Below are positions 7,645-21,000 of a stretch of 64,000 nucleotides of DNA, piece after piece. Location: NCBI GenBank assembly GCA_015233135.1, contig JADFYH010000006.1, positions 36,470-100,469 of the forward strand, in the 5' to 3' direction. How positions within the stretch are numbered: position 1 is the first letter of the stretch; every line of letters begins with the position of its first letter. Source of the DNA: Deltaproteobacteria bacterium (GTDB taxonomy: Bacteria; UBA10199; JADFYH01). The notes under the pieces are model-generated. The model searched no databases. It was not told where the DNA came from and worked only from the letters and a program-made list of their open reading frames with translations. The position numbers and the translations under genes were made by a program.

Positions 7645-8898
7645 ATGATTGCAAGACAATTAGAACAGTGGCTCCATCAAGTTTCAGAAAAACCCCAGAT
7701 TATTCACATCAGCGGGCTCCGACAAACCGGCAAAACCACACTGATGGAACTGTTTCTAAAGAAATATCCCCATGCGGTCTACTACCCGCTGTACGATTTG
7801 GTACAACTCCGAAAATACGACCGCCACCCTGAACAATGGGTGTTGGAAATCGAAGAAAAACTTAAAAAAAGCAGCCTCCCCTTACCTGTATTTATTGATG
7901 AGATTCAAAAAATTCCAGACCTGTTCCAGGCCTTGCAGGGCCTGTATCAAAGCCACAAGGGAAAGATAAAATTCTGGATCTGGGGTTCCTCGGCACGACC
8001 CCTCAAACGTCAGAAAGCCGAAACTTTGGCTGGAAGAATTTTAGCCAAAACACTCTGGCCGCTTTCCTGGCAAGAGATCACAGACAACGAAAGTGCCATC
8101 CCTTTTATTTTCGATTCAAAAAATCTGCAAAAAAAACTTAATTTTGAAAAACCACGCCATTATTCTTCAACGCTCTCAAGGGCTTTGACCCAAACCTTGC
8201 TTCCCGAAGCCTATCTGATGGACACCCAAGCAGATGCGATGGAACTGCTTCAATCTTACCAGGCCACTTATCTTGAAAACGAAATCCGACGAGAAAATTT
8301 GGTAACGGATATCGGTTTATTTGAACAATTTCTTAACTTGGCAGCCCACGAGAATAGCCAAATTATCAACCACAATGCCAAAGCTTCCGTGTTGGGCATT
8401 AGCCCCCACACCGTCAAAAATTATTACGGTATTTTAGAAGACACCTTTGTGTGTCGCTTACTTCCCACTTACAGCAAATCGTTTCGTGTTCAGGTCAGCA
8501 AAAGTCCCAAGGTTTATTTTACTGATACAGGCTTGGCTTCATTTATTGCAGGCTACAGACAAGAAGAACCTCCCCAAAGCAATCGTTTTGGGCAAGTGTT
8601 TGAAAGCTTTGTGTTGGGCGAATTTTTTAAACAAATTGAATATCATTCTCTTCCTTGGAAACTCTCCTATTTTCGTACTAAAACCGGGTTTGAGGTCGAT
8701 TTGATAGTCACGAATGCCTCCGAAAAAATTGCCATCGAAATAAAAACCACCTCTAAAATCAATTCAAACGATTGCAAAGGATTACGACAACTCATGGAGA
8801 TGGATTCCAGCATTCGTTATGGAATTTTAATCACCCAACAAGCGGCCCCCTTTGAAATTGAAAAAAACATCTATAATTTTCCGGCTTGGAATCTCTGA
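7645..8898 (+). CDS. AAA-family ATPase with C-terminal DUF4143 domain
   Basis: This 417-residue protein is of the same class as the product at 2732. The P-loop is HISGLRQTGKTTLMELF at residues 21-37 and Walker B is PVFIDEIQKIP near residue 90. The sensor region IWGSSARPL and the arginine-containing LAGRILAKTLWPLSWQEI are typical of DUF4143 ATPases. A winged-helix segment (ASVLGISPHTVKNYYGILEDTFVC) is followed by TDTGLASFIAGY and FGQVFESFVLGEFFK. The C-terminal nuclease-like part has TKTGFEVDLIV and IAIEIKTTSK. No Shine-Dalgarno sequence is visible, and the predicted transcription start coincides with the ATG. Biological role unknown. Confidence 0.88.
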   Translation: MIARQLEQWLHQVSEKPQIIHISGLRQTGKTTLMELFLKKYPHAVYYPLYDLVQLRKYDRHPEQWVLEIEEKLKKSSLPLPVFIDEIQKIPDLFQALQGLYQSHKGKIKFWIWGSSARPLKRQKAETLAGRILAKTLWPLSWQEITDNESAIPFIFDSKNLQKKLNFEKPRHYSSTLSRALTQTLLPEAYLMDTQADAMELLQSYQATYLENEIRRENLVTDIGLFEQFLNLAAHENSQIINHNAKASVLGISPHTVKNYYGILEDTFVCRLLPTYSKSFRVQVSKSPKVYFTDTGLASFIAGYRQEEPPQSNRFGQVFESFVLGEFFKQIEYHSLPWKLSYFRTKTGFEVDLIVTNASEKIAIEIKTTSKINSNDCKGLRQLMEMDSSIRYGILITQQAAPFEIEKNIYNFPAWNL

Positions 8899-9078
8899 AA
8901 CATTCCACCCCATCCCCATTAAAAAAATATTTGCTCCACTAAGCCACTATTTTTAAACAATTTTTAATTTTTTTAAGAAAAAATAAAAATTCTTAGCAAC
9001 TTTTTCAGCAAAGCTCCGAAGAGAGTGTGATTCATAAAAATTTGTGCCTTTTTTCCACTACCATTTTAGAGGAGCTCT

Positions 9079-12000
9079 ATGACCATTCTCAGTCGTCTTC
9101 CTGTCACTTCCGTCGTCCAAAATCCAGTTTCTAGCCCAGTTTCTGGCATCGACTCTCCCACTCCCAGTTTGGAGGCAGCGGATTTTAACAGCCTGGCCTT
9201 TCAATTCGAACATTTTAATTCAAGAGAACTTTCGGATGCGGCCAGGCTACTCGAACGCGGAACTCAAGAGGCCCATGCCCTTTTGGCACAGCCTTCCGCG
9301 CAAGGCCAGGCAGAAGAGCTGCTCAAGCTGGAACACCTTTACCGCGCCGTACTTCATTATGCCCATGCGCAAGGATCTGCCAGTCAGCTAAACACCCATG
9401 AAATTGAAGCTCAACTTCAGGCCCTGGAAACGCGTTTGGGTGAAATTGCCACCTCACTTCGAAGTGAATTACAAAACGCCAGCAGCAATGGAACTCATCT
9501 GGCAAACGCAGCCCTGCTGGTACAAATATCCGATGCCTTGCTCAAGAGCGCCAGTGCCCAAAGCCAGGATCATCATGAATTAAATAACGACAGCGAAGCC
9601 AGGGAAAGAGCCAATCATCTGCTGGAAGCTTTGAGCCTAAGATCAAATCTGCTGCAGACTTCTGAGCTCAGCCATACGGTTCGCACCGATCAATTGGGAG
9701 AAATCACCCAACAACTTTTGAGTTTAAAGGATTTGGTTTCTGCGCATTCGGGCGTCTGGTCCTACACGGGAAATCAACGCGTCGAGTTTTTTGCGCAAAT
9801 CTACACACAAATACAGGCAAGTGCAGCGGCTTTTGCGGCTGGATCCGAACATGCAGAATCGGCGGGACGTTTAGTGGCAGCCATCACCCAGCATAATCAA
9901 CGCAATCTACGTCACCTGCTTTCTAGCGAAGGCCTAGATCAATTTCATAGTGCCTTGCATGAGATTCAAGAACAACTCCGTGCAGCGCAAAATGCAGACC
10001 CTGAAAACAAACAACGCATTTTACTGGGCGCTTTGGCAGATGCCGCCACGCTGCAAGATGAAGCCTCTCTGGAACAAGTAGTAAACTTGCTGAATGAAAG
10101 CGTGGGAGAAAATCGTCAGAACAAACTCGACTTGCAATACGCCATTATACAGCGTTTGCATGGTTCAAACAGCCCCGTTTTAACTCAAGCAAGCAGTAGT
10201 GCAGAAACTTTGATTCAGGATATTTTGGAACATCCCGCTGCAGAGCTTGTCACCCAAGGAAAAGAACTGGTGTTAGCCCATCTGATTTCTGAGAATGCCC
10301 CAATTCCTGCGGAACTTTCCGAAAGAGTTTTTGCTAACCTTTTGGGTTTGCAAGAACGTATTTCTCAGGCCCTGGAACGCGCACAGGGGACAGAAGCCGC
10401 TTCACTCGCCTATGCAGCCGTTGAAATTGACCGAACGCTTTCGGCCAGTCGCGAACGCGTGATTACCCATCAACTGGCTCAAACCGATAGCCTGACGCTA
10501 GAAGAAAGCCCTCAGGCAACGGCGGAACAAGGATGGAAGCTAAATCTTATTCGCGACAATGCACTTCGTTTGGCGGGCTGGGCTCGCAATCATATTCGAC
10601 CTGAAGAAATTCAACAGCAACGGGCTCAGCTCGAACACAATTTGGAGCACGAACAGCTCATTCACATTCAGGCCTTGTCTCAGGCCTTACAAAACACCGA
10701 GCTCTCTTTGCACGATCGTTTTCTCTACACTCAAGCCTTGGCCATTGCGGTACGACATTTGCCAGAAGCTTCACGCACCCCTCTACAAGCAGGCTTGCAA
10801 GAGACCTTTCGAACTTTGGCCTTATCGCGCTTACAAGATGCGAGTGTTCAAACTCAACTCTCAACTCACAGCAGCAGAAACACCGAAGCCTTGCAGGAAG
10901 CCTGTCTCACAAACTTGAACGAATGTTTGAATGGGGAGCAAGGCGCCGAATGGGCTGCCCGACTCACGGTCGAAAAATTGGATGAATTTTTAGTGGGCTC
11001 TTTCAAGGCTCAGCAACAAATTGCACGCTACACTCACAACGGTGTGTTTCAAATTCCTTCTCACTTGAATGCAAATCAATTTAACGCACTTCATCAAGCA
11101 CTGAGTCATTTTTCTTCAAACCATCTAAAAAATCAGGCCCTGCAAATAGGCGAAGCGCTTCAAAATTTTGTGGATGCCCAAAATGATCCTTTGCGTTCCG
11201 CCCGCTTTGCCCGCGAAGTAGCAGGCCTGTACCAACAAGCCGGTCTTCGACAAGAAGCTCGAGCGGCCTTGAATCGCATTCCTGTTTTGGCAAACAGGTT
11301 AGACAACAATTCGCGCGTTTCAGCCGAAGCCGCCCGCGAAATTCGTGAGCTGGCTGAAATTGTTCCTGCCCTGGGGCATTTGGGCTTAGAAGGTGAAAAT
11401 GAAGCACAGGGAATGGAATCTGCCCGCGGAAGCCTAGTGAGACTGCTGACGCATCGACCCGATAATCATTTGGCACAAGCGCTACTCTCGCAAACGGAAC
11501 AAAGTTTATTAATCGCCCGCGGAGCTGCCTCTACCCAAGTGTTGCGCGCCTTGCTTTCAAACTGGATGAATCAGCAACTGATGGAAAATCCGGATATCAA
11601 TGGTTCCACACTAGGTCACGAAATGGAGACCTTCTTGGAAGAAATACAGACAAGCATCGCCAGCGGCCGCTTTGACAATGTGGAAGCCGCGCTTCGTTTT
11701 GTGTTGCAAGATTCTCCTCGCGCTGCCGAGAGATTCTCGAACATGCAAAGGTTCTTCGTAGGGGCGGGGGTCTCCCGCCCTCAATTTGATAATCCAGGAA
11801 TGGGCGGGAGAACCCCGCCCCTACAAGATCGCCTGATGGCTTTTTCAGAAGGCGATGGGGCTTGGAACAGCTTACTCGGCGCCTGGAATGGAAGACCTTC
11901 TACGATAGACAACGCCAATACCCCAGGAGAACTCGCCTTACGTTTTATTCATCTCAATGGCGGCATCAATACTTCTCAAGCTCAATTCAACACCCATAGC

Positions 12001-15000
12001 CTTGGCCTTTGCACTAGCCTTGCGGCTCACCGTTTTGGCTACACCCAAGCGGCCACTCAAATTGCAAGAAGCCTGCAAAGCCATGCTGAAACCGCTGCTG
12101 CGGCTCAAAGTTTTTTAACCGAACTTCCTGAAGTAGAACAACTCAATCGTCTCTTCAGCACCGTAGAAGAATTTATTCATCCTAAAACTTTTGAAGCGGC
12201 CTTTAAAACCTACGGCATGTTTTTACTTCCTTTCGGTGTCGCTCGTTTGGGAGCCGTGAGTACCGAAGCGCTTTGGCTTTCTCGAGTTTGCTTGAGAGGA
12301 TCTTTCGTCGTTCGAAATATTGCAGAAGCCGCTGTATTCACCGGAATGAATGCCGGCGTTGGGGGAGCTTTTGCTGCTTATGAAAGTTTCTTCTCCAGTC
12401 ATCGTCATGCGGGCGCCCTGGCGCGTTTTGCAGAAAACACCAGTGCTAAAAGTTTGTTTAGAGAATGGGCCAGCATGTTCACCACTTTTGTCAGCTGTCA
12501 CGGGGCAGGTGTCATTGTTCGCGGAGCCACAGGCTATAGCCGTTTGGGAATGCTGCGCGCCCTCGATCATTTTGCCACGCCCCTCTGGTTTAAGCGAGCC
12601 ACCCTCGCTTCTACAAATGTGCTTTTGGGAAGCACCAATTATCTGTTGGGAGATTTAGGGAGCTTCTACGCAGGGGATCTCACCAACGAATTTTTAGGAC
12701 TACGCCCCCACGAAGAAGAAGCCAATTGGAGACTGGGTGTAGTGAGCAAAGCGTGGGAGCAACAAAAAATGCATTGGGGCGGCAAGAGTTTTCATGTCAT
12801 TGCCCCGATGAATACTTATCTCACCCACACCGAACAACATTCGGCGGTCCTAAAACGCGTTCCTGAATTCTCCGCCGCTTTTCAGGCCATGGGTTATGAA
12901 CCAGACAGCGAAGCTGCACTCAGTATGGTTCAGCCTTTGATTGCTTTTGAAAGAGGCACGGTTCCAGGATGGGTCAGCAACCCTCAAGCTTTGGATATTC
13001 CTGCGCAGCTTTCTACCCAAGAAGTAACCAGACGAGTAAGAGAACTGGTTCGAGGACGAGCCGGAAACAACAACTCCGTTTCATACCGTAGTGCTGCTGA
13101 TCCAGGTTGGGAAGGCTTAGACGCAGTGATGCGCCAATATTATCGGATTGACCCTTCTACTCAGCAACCCGGAACTCGCGGACATTTAGATCAGGACTTG
13201 GCCCGCGCCCGCCTCATTGCTTTGGGATTACAATATGCTTCTGAAGGGCATTCCGTCGAAGACTTGGTGCGCCAAGTGAAAACTTTAAATGGTGCTCAAG
13301 GGTTCGAAGGCGTGTTGCTCCGTTATGCCATGGAACGCCATTTGTCGCCCGATGAACTGGCATCGCAATTTGCTGAAAGGGGTCGTGAATTTTTAGAAGA
13401 ATTGCGTGAGCGTTGTGCGGAATGGACCAACCCTGAATTTGCCAGGAGTGAACAAAGCACGCGTTGGATGCAACAGCAGTTGGAACAAGTGTTCAGTTTA
13501 CGCAACGTGAATTTTGCAGATCTACACACAAATTTAGTAGCGGCTCGAGAAACCCTCCACACCTTTCTCAGCGCCGCTGCCTTCGAAGGAAATATTTTAG
13601 AGCGCGCTCAACTTTTGCAACACCTGCTTCCCAATTTCTTGATGAACGAAGGCCAAAATTCTCTTTCTGTCGTCGCTCAAAATTTAAGAAAACTCTATCT
13701 AGCTCAGGAAAAACAATTCGGCCCCATGAAGCAAGGAGCAAGACTTTCCTTCATGCATGAAGTGCTGGCCCGAATTTCTCCTTTAGACAATTCCACTCTT
13801 GAAACTAATTTGCACGATCTGGCAGAAGCCATTGAGAGACGTGAAGTGCGTTTGCAAGAACATGGTGAAGGACAGAATTTGCAAGTGACTGTGGGACCCG
13901 CTGTCCTCTCAAGTGAAACTGGAGAGCTGGGAAATACAGTTGAAACGCCCACTGGATCTCTCACTAAGGTTCGAGATGACAGCGCTGTAGAAACGCCTTC
14001 ACAGGACGAAAACAGTGTTGAACAAAGAGAAGCATCACGCCTTCGCGAGAATGATACAGACGATGGCAACCCAAATTTAATTCAAGATCCATCCGACATA
14101 CCCAACAACCCACTCACCGTCGCACGTTCTCGTATCGCTGCCGCAAACGACGATGGCCGTATTACTCCTCTTGAACCCAACACTCAAGTGCTGCAAGCCA
14201 CTGGAACCGACGGTGCTGCGAATCCAGGAGTTCTCCGACAAGCCGCTGCAGGCCAAGTGTTGTCTTTGCATGCCGATCGACCTCGTGCCTCAACAAACAC
14301 TGAGGAAGGAACACCCACAGTGACTCCATCCCAAGGGGATTCTAAGGGGTCGGGCGGAAATAATGGGGGACAGCCAGAGGGTGGAAAGGATGAAGCTCCA
14401 CGCAGTAGTTTTGGAGTTCACTTTGTTGAAATTAAAGCAGGAGGCAAAGCTTTTGGAATTCCTGTTAGAAACTGGCCTGCGGCCGTAGAAGTAAGAAATG
14501 TTTTTACTAAGTCTGGCAAAACGCGATTTGAATCAGCCAGTGAATTTCTCATTGCCGCACACAATCTCCCCATTAACGACAACTTCAGTAACAGCGACAA
14601 ACTCAGTGTCTTGGAAGATACTTATAAACATATCGTAAAAGATTATCTCAAAAATAATAGCATCGATATCTACGTCGCCACGCGAGGTTTGGATCGTCAG
14701 GCAGAAATCATCACCCATTTCAAACAAGTTGAAAATGAACTTATTGCCAAAGAAATTATTAAAGCCCCCATTCGTAAAAAAGGAGCTTTAATTTTAAAAA
14801 CCGAAAAAGGTGAAGCAGGTCTTTTTGTTCAATTCGGCGGACAAGCCAATGCGTATTTCAAAGAATTACAATACACCCACGATGCTCGCCAACGTGAGGT
14901 AGGTACCCTCTTAGAGAGAGCAGGAACAGTTTTGGCAGAAGATGTACGTTCAGCAGAAGCACAAGCTTCTGGCTTGTTTTTAGAAGGCTTTGATTTAAAA

Positions 15001-18000
15001 GCTTGGCTCAGCGGCAAAAAGAAAGTGCAAGAGAGTTACTTGAGTAGTTCTGCGGTCAGCCAACCCCTCATCTTTTTGACTCAAATGGCGAACTTGTTGT
15101 CTTTCATGAGAGACCAAGGTTTTGAAAGCCCCGCTGAATTCAGAAAATTGGTCAAAGGCGTTACCGGTCACAGCCAAGGGATAATGGCTGCGGACGTATT
15201 GGCCCGCTCTGCGACCTACGAAGAGTTTATTGAAAATACCATCAAGAATGCCCGCTATCTTTTATGGCAGGGCATCAGCATGGCTGAATCCTTCCCCGAA
15301 CGGGATCTGCCCTATGACATGGTGAAACATTCGATTGCTACCAAGCAAAATGAACCCACCGCCATGTTAGGCGCTTTGAAAATCAAAGAAGGAAGTGCTG
15401 AAGAGAAAAAAACTTTAGCTGCTCTTGTAGAAAACTTTAATCAAGAAATGAGAGAGCAAGGAAAACTCGACCGACTTTGTCACATCTCTCTTCGAAATTC
15501 TCCTCGCAATAACGTAGTTTCTGGTCACCCCGAAAGTATCTTCCTTTTACGTGAACGTTTACTGAAAGAAAAATTTGTAAAAGCAGAAGGAGCCATTGAT
15601 CAAAGTCTCATTCCTTTTGATCAGCGTAAACTGGAATTCACTTTGGTCGCATTCCCTGTAGCCGCTCCTTTCCACACGCCAGACTCCATGGCAAAAGCGG
15701 CTGAAATGCTTTCGGTTCATCTGGAAAGACTGGGGATTAGTTTTGATCCAGCAGGATTAGCGACACCCACTTATTCGACAGCCGATGGTAGCAACTTACA
15801 ACAGTCAAAAAATCTGACTCAAGATTATGTAAACATGCAAAGCATTGAGCCAGTGATGTGGTGGGATGAAGCCACCCAGGAAGCTACTGCCGAGAATGGC
15901 GTTTCACACATCCTTTGCTTCGGGCCTGGAGACGGCATTGCCAATGTAAGCGCGCGTAACAAACAAGGCTCAGGAGTTAAAGTAATTGCTGCCGCAGCCT
16001 TAAAGTCTCGTGATGCAGCGTTGATGCTCGATTATACGCATTTGGTAGATCACGACCCCAGCAATGTGCCCTTTGAAGCAAACTGGAAAAAAGAATATTC
16101 GCCCACTCTAGTTCGTTTGCCGGATGGTTCCAAAACCATCTCCAGTAAGTTTACACGTTTTGTTGGACGTCCTCCTATAGTCGATGGCGGCAAAACCCCT
16201 ACCACAGCCCCTGTGGGCTACATGTCGGCTGCAGTCAATTCAGGTTACCATATTGAGTGGGCAGGCGGTGGACAACCTACCGAAAAAATCTTCCGTGAAC
16301 GTCTGGGAAAAATCGTAGAAAATCTAGAGGAAGAAGGTTCGGCCTTTACGCTCAATACCCTTTTGATCGATCCTTATCTTTGGGGTCTGCATTATCCCCT
16401 GGTGCAAGTCGTAGCTAGAGAAGGTGCGCCCATTGAGGGTCTTGCGATTGGTGCAGGTGTGCCCTCACTCGAAGAAGGCACTAAAATTATCAAGGCACTG
16501 CGTGAGGCGGGCATTCAACATATTTCCTTCAAACCCGGTAGAACCGATCACATTCTCAAGATCATAGAAATCGCCAAAGCCAACCCCGACATGCAAATCA
16601 TGATGCAATGGACCGGTGGTTTAGGCGGCGGACATCATAGCTTTGAAGATAAGTACGAACCTATTTTGGAGACCTACGCAAAAATCAGGGAATGCGATAA
16701 CCTGATTTTAGTAGGGGGTTCAGGCGTGGGAGATGCAAAATCCGCTATGCATTTGATGAGTGGTCGCTGGAGTGAAGAAGTGGGCTTTGCCGCGATGCCC
16801 TTTGATGCCGTGCTGTTAGGTTCGCGCACAATGGTGGCAGAAGAATCCACCACAGCCCCTGAAGTAAAGGCTGCCATCATTGCCGCTCAGGGAGTGGATG
16901 AATCAAAATGGACAGAAACTTATAAAAAGCCCACCGGAGGAGTAGTGAGTGTTCAAACTCCAATAGAAGGCTCCGATGCTGAGATTCATGCGCTTGCTAC
17001 ACGAGGCGCACGCATGCTGAAAGATTTTGACAGAGATTATTTCAGATTAAAAGCCCCTGTCAAAGCAGGCGAAAAACCAGACCCTGCGGCAAATGACAAA
17101 TTAAGAGAAGAAGCCATCTTGAGAGATAAAGCCAAAATTATCGCCCGCATTAATGCCGATTTTCAACGTCCCTACTTCGGAAGAAATGCCAGGGGAGAGA
17201 CGGTTGATCTAGATCAAATGAACTTTGAAGAAGTGGCAAGTCGAATGATTGCCATTATGTTCAACGACCGAGCAGGGGCCAGAAGACCAGGTTGGATTGA
17301 TGTCACTTACCGCAACCGCTTGGCTTCCTGGCTTTGGCACATCGAGGCTAAGTTTGCCAAAGATCGAAAAAAGGCATTCCTTACCCAACTTCAACGCCCT
17401 GAAGATTTGGAAAAAGATCCCCGTGCATTTTTGAGATCTTTCTTTGAAAAATATTCTTCAGCCAGAGAAAGTGTTCTCGATTCTTCGGATGTAAATGAGT
17501 TTCTAAAAATTTGTATGGAGCCCGGCAAGCCCGTCAATTTTGTTCCCGTGATCGATAAGAATTTAAAAAGATGGTTAAAAAGTGATTCTCTGGAATATTC
17601 GGAAGATCTCAGTTTGATCCATGGCCAAGAAGGCGAAAGTGCTGCAAGCCTTGCGGACAGGGCCTTTGTTCTCCACGGACCCGTTGCTGCTCGCTATTCA
17701 ACAGACGTAGAACCCATTGCCAAAATTTTTGGAGATATCCATCAAGGCATGATTGATGAGTTAAACAAAAATTATAAGTCGGATAATGAAATCCCTGAAG
17801 TAGAATACCTGGGTGGTCCACCTATTCGACGAATAGATCCTTCCAAACAATTGAAGGGCATTACCATTGTTGAACAGACGGATACCCGAATGACAGAAAT
17901 CCGCATTCCGGGCGATATTGAAAAATTACCACAAGTTCAAGACTGGATCCAATATTTGGCAGGCACTGAAGCCAGCTGGATTCGCGCCGCTTTAATGAGC

Positions 18001-21000
18001 CCTCAAGCCGTGAGAGGAAAAGGAAGAACAGAAAATAAAATTCCTCTCTTCTTTAAACCTCGCGCAGGCCAAACTTTACGTATTCATCGCAATGAGGCCG
18101 GAAAAGTCACTTCACTGGAGCTTTTTGATCCTTCCGATTTAGTCATCAATCCAGAAAATAAAAATCCTTCGGTCGTACTGAGACTCGAGGGTGAAAAAAT
18201 TCTGGTTACCCGAAATCACGTTCGACCCAGCACCCAAGAAAAGGCTTCGCGTGTCATCGCTTTAAACCTGGAATATCGTTACAATCCCAAACACGGTTTT
18301 GCTCCCTTGCACGAAGACATGCCCGATCTCAATCAGCGCATCAAAGATTTTTATGCCCAACTCTGGTTTGATGACAGTATTCGGGATTTATCGGTCAACT
18401 CTCGATTTAAGCACAAGATCACCCTCACCCGAGATCAAATCAAATTATTCAATTTGGCCATTCGTAATCGCAATGAACAATTTTTTGATTGGGGTAAAGG
18501 GGCCAACTTGGTGGGTGCACCCGACATCATAATTTTGGCGGCCTGGGAATCGATGATCAAAACACTGTTCCCTCCTGAAATTAATGGCAACATCTTCCAT
18601 CTGGTGCATCAGTGGAATGAATTTGTGAAACTCGATACCTTGAAAGAAGGTGACGAAATTGAAGTCGACTTTGGCATTTCCCAGGTGATGAATAACGAAG
18701 CAGGAAAAGATATCACCGTCGAAGGAATGTTGCGAGTCAACGGAGGCGAAAAAGAACTTCCGCTCAATTCCAGTTTCCTCATTCGCGATCGCTTTACCGA
18801 TTTTGAAAACACCTTCAGCAATAAAAAGTTAACAAGAGAAGTGCAGCTCAACAAAAGTACCGATGTTGAAATTTTGACTTCAAAAAAATGGATACACTGG
18901 GAAGAAGGCTACAGACCTAAACTGGAAGACCGTTTGGTATTTGATTTAAGAATGGAATCTCGCTTTAAAGACAACAAAGGCGCTCTTGCCACCACAAACG
19001 CCCAGGGAGTGATTCGTCTGGGAGATCGCATTGTAGGGCGTGTTAAATTTGACGATAAGGATGTGAAAGAGAATGCAGTTCAATCCTACTTATTAGCCCA
19101 CGGGCACTCTCTGGAAATTCCTGAAGTACTCTTTGAAAATGGAGGCTACAATCTTATTCAAACGGACAAAAAGCATGGTTTGGATGAGATGACCGTTCCA
19201 GCAGACAATATTTTATATGCCCAGGCCTCACGGGATTTAAATCCAATTCACGTGGATCCTTTAATGGCTCAATATGCCAAACTTCCTTCTACCATCACGC
19301 ACGGTCTCTTCACCTCTGCGAATGGACGTCGTGTTTTAGAGCATTACGCAGCAAACGGAGATGCAAAACGCGTCAAAAGCTACACCGCTACCTTTGTCGG
19401 CATGGTAGAATCCGGGGATCGCTTATTCAGTCAGCTGAAACACATCGGGATGAAAGATGGATTGCAGATTGTCGAAATAGAGACCCGCAATCAACAGGGT
19501 AAATTGGTATTGAAAGGTCGAGGTCTTGTAGAGCCTCCTTTGGAATTCATAGGCTTTACCGGACAAGGCAATGCGGCCGCCATCCCTCAAGTCGTGCCAG
19601 AACTTTATAACAAATCTCCTGTGGCCAAGGCCATTTGGAACCGGGCCGACAAGCATTTCCAAACGAATTTTGGTTTTTCACTGCTGCAGATTGCAAAGGA
19701 AAATCCAAAACAAGTGCGTGTCAATTTCAACACCGAACAAGGTCGTAAAATTCGTGAGTTTTACAAAAAACATATTCCTGGCATCACAGACGAAACCGAT
19801 TACTATGTATTCCAACATCCTGAGGGGCTTATCAACTCGACCCAGTTCACTCAGGCCATTATTCTCATCCATGAAAAGGCCCTCTTCGAATATCGGCGTT
19901 CTCGCGGCTTGGTAAATAGAAATGCCTTTGTCGCCGGTCATAGCTTGGGCGAATATGGTGCGTTAGCAGCCGTATTAGGTGAAAATTATGCGCGCTTCTT
20001 AGAAACTGGCACTTCCGATAGCGGCATTCTTTCTTTGGAAGCCATTGCCGAGACCACCTTCTTGCGCGGTCTCACCATGCAAAATGCGGTACCTCGCGAT
20101 GCGAAAGGCCGTTCCCCTTATTGCATGGTGGCTCTCAATCCCTTTAATTTACGCAAAGGTTTTTCAGAAAAAGATCTCACAGCCATCTTAGGCGCGCTTC
20201 AAGGCAAGGCCAGAGAACGCTTTGTTGCAGGGAGATATCCTATCTCCAAACAGGAGCAATTTAAGGGAGTGGAACCTTTACTCGAAGCTGTAAATTATAA
20301 TATCCAGGATGCACAGTATGTATTAGCGGGAGATAGAACTACCTTAAAGGCCTTTGAATATTTGTGTGAGAAGTTACACAAGCTGGAAATTCCTGAGCGT
20401 CTTCAAAAACCAGCGGATCAAAAAGCATTCCTCACCGAAGCCTTGATTGGCCTGCTGGATGCGTCTTTAGATTTTGCCTTGGAAGAACAAGCCAAGCTGG
20501 AAGACGGATATTTCAAGACCGAAGAAATCAAGGTAGAAGGAAAATTCTGGACCGGCTTAACGGTGGATATTCCCTTCCATTCTTTGGCCTTGCGCGGTGG
20601 AGTGGAGGTCTTCCGTAAAGTGCTTCAAGAACGCTTCCCCAAGAGAATCAATCCTGCTCTTCTGGTGGGAAAATATATTCCCAATTTGAACGGTAAAGTT
20701 TTCTCTCTGGAAAGAAGCTACATCGAAGACATTGTAAAAAATTATGCAGACTCTCCTCTTCTAAAAGAAGTCTTATCAAATTGGGAGAATTACCAAGCCG
20801 AAGAACTCTGCAGCATTTTAGTCATCGAACTCTTGTCTTATCAGTTTGCCTCGCCTGTCCGATTTATTGAGACGATGGATCATCTCTTTAAAAACGGTGT
20901 AGAACGTATGCTGGAAATTGGCCATCAGCCTACTTTAAAAGGCTTTCTCGAAAATACCCGTAAAGCAATCTACAAAAATGCCTTTAGAGAAGGAAGAGAG

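Noticed and set aside
8899..9078. FapR- or FadR-type operator before the FAS gene
   Set aside because: Only a weak AT-rich inverted repeat (8974-8979/8990-8995) is present. It does not match known fatty acid regulator sites, and no convincing promoter hexamers were found.
12000..12700. Transmembrane domain in the FAS extension
   Set aside because: The region is rich in Ala/Gly and moderately hydrophobic, but long uncharged helices are interrupted by His, Arg and Glu. I could not support true membrane segments.
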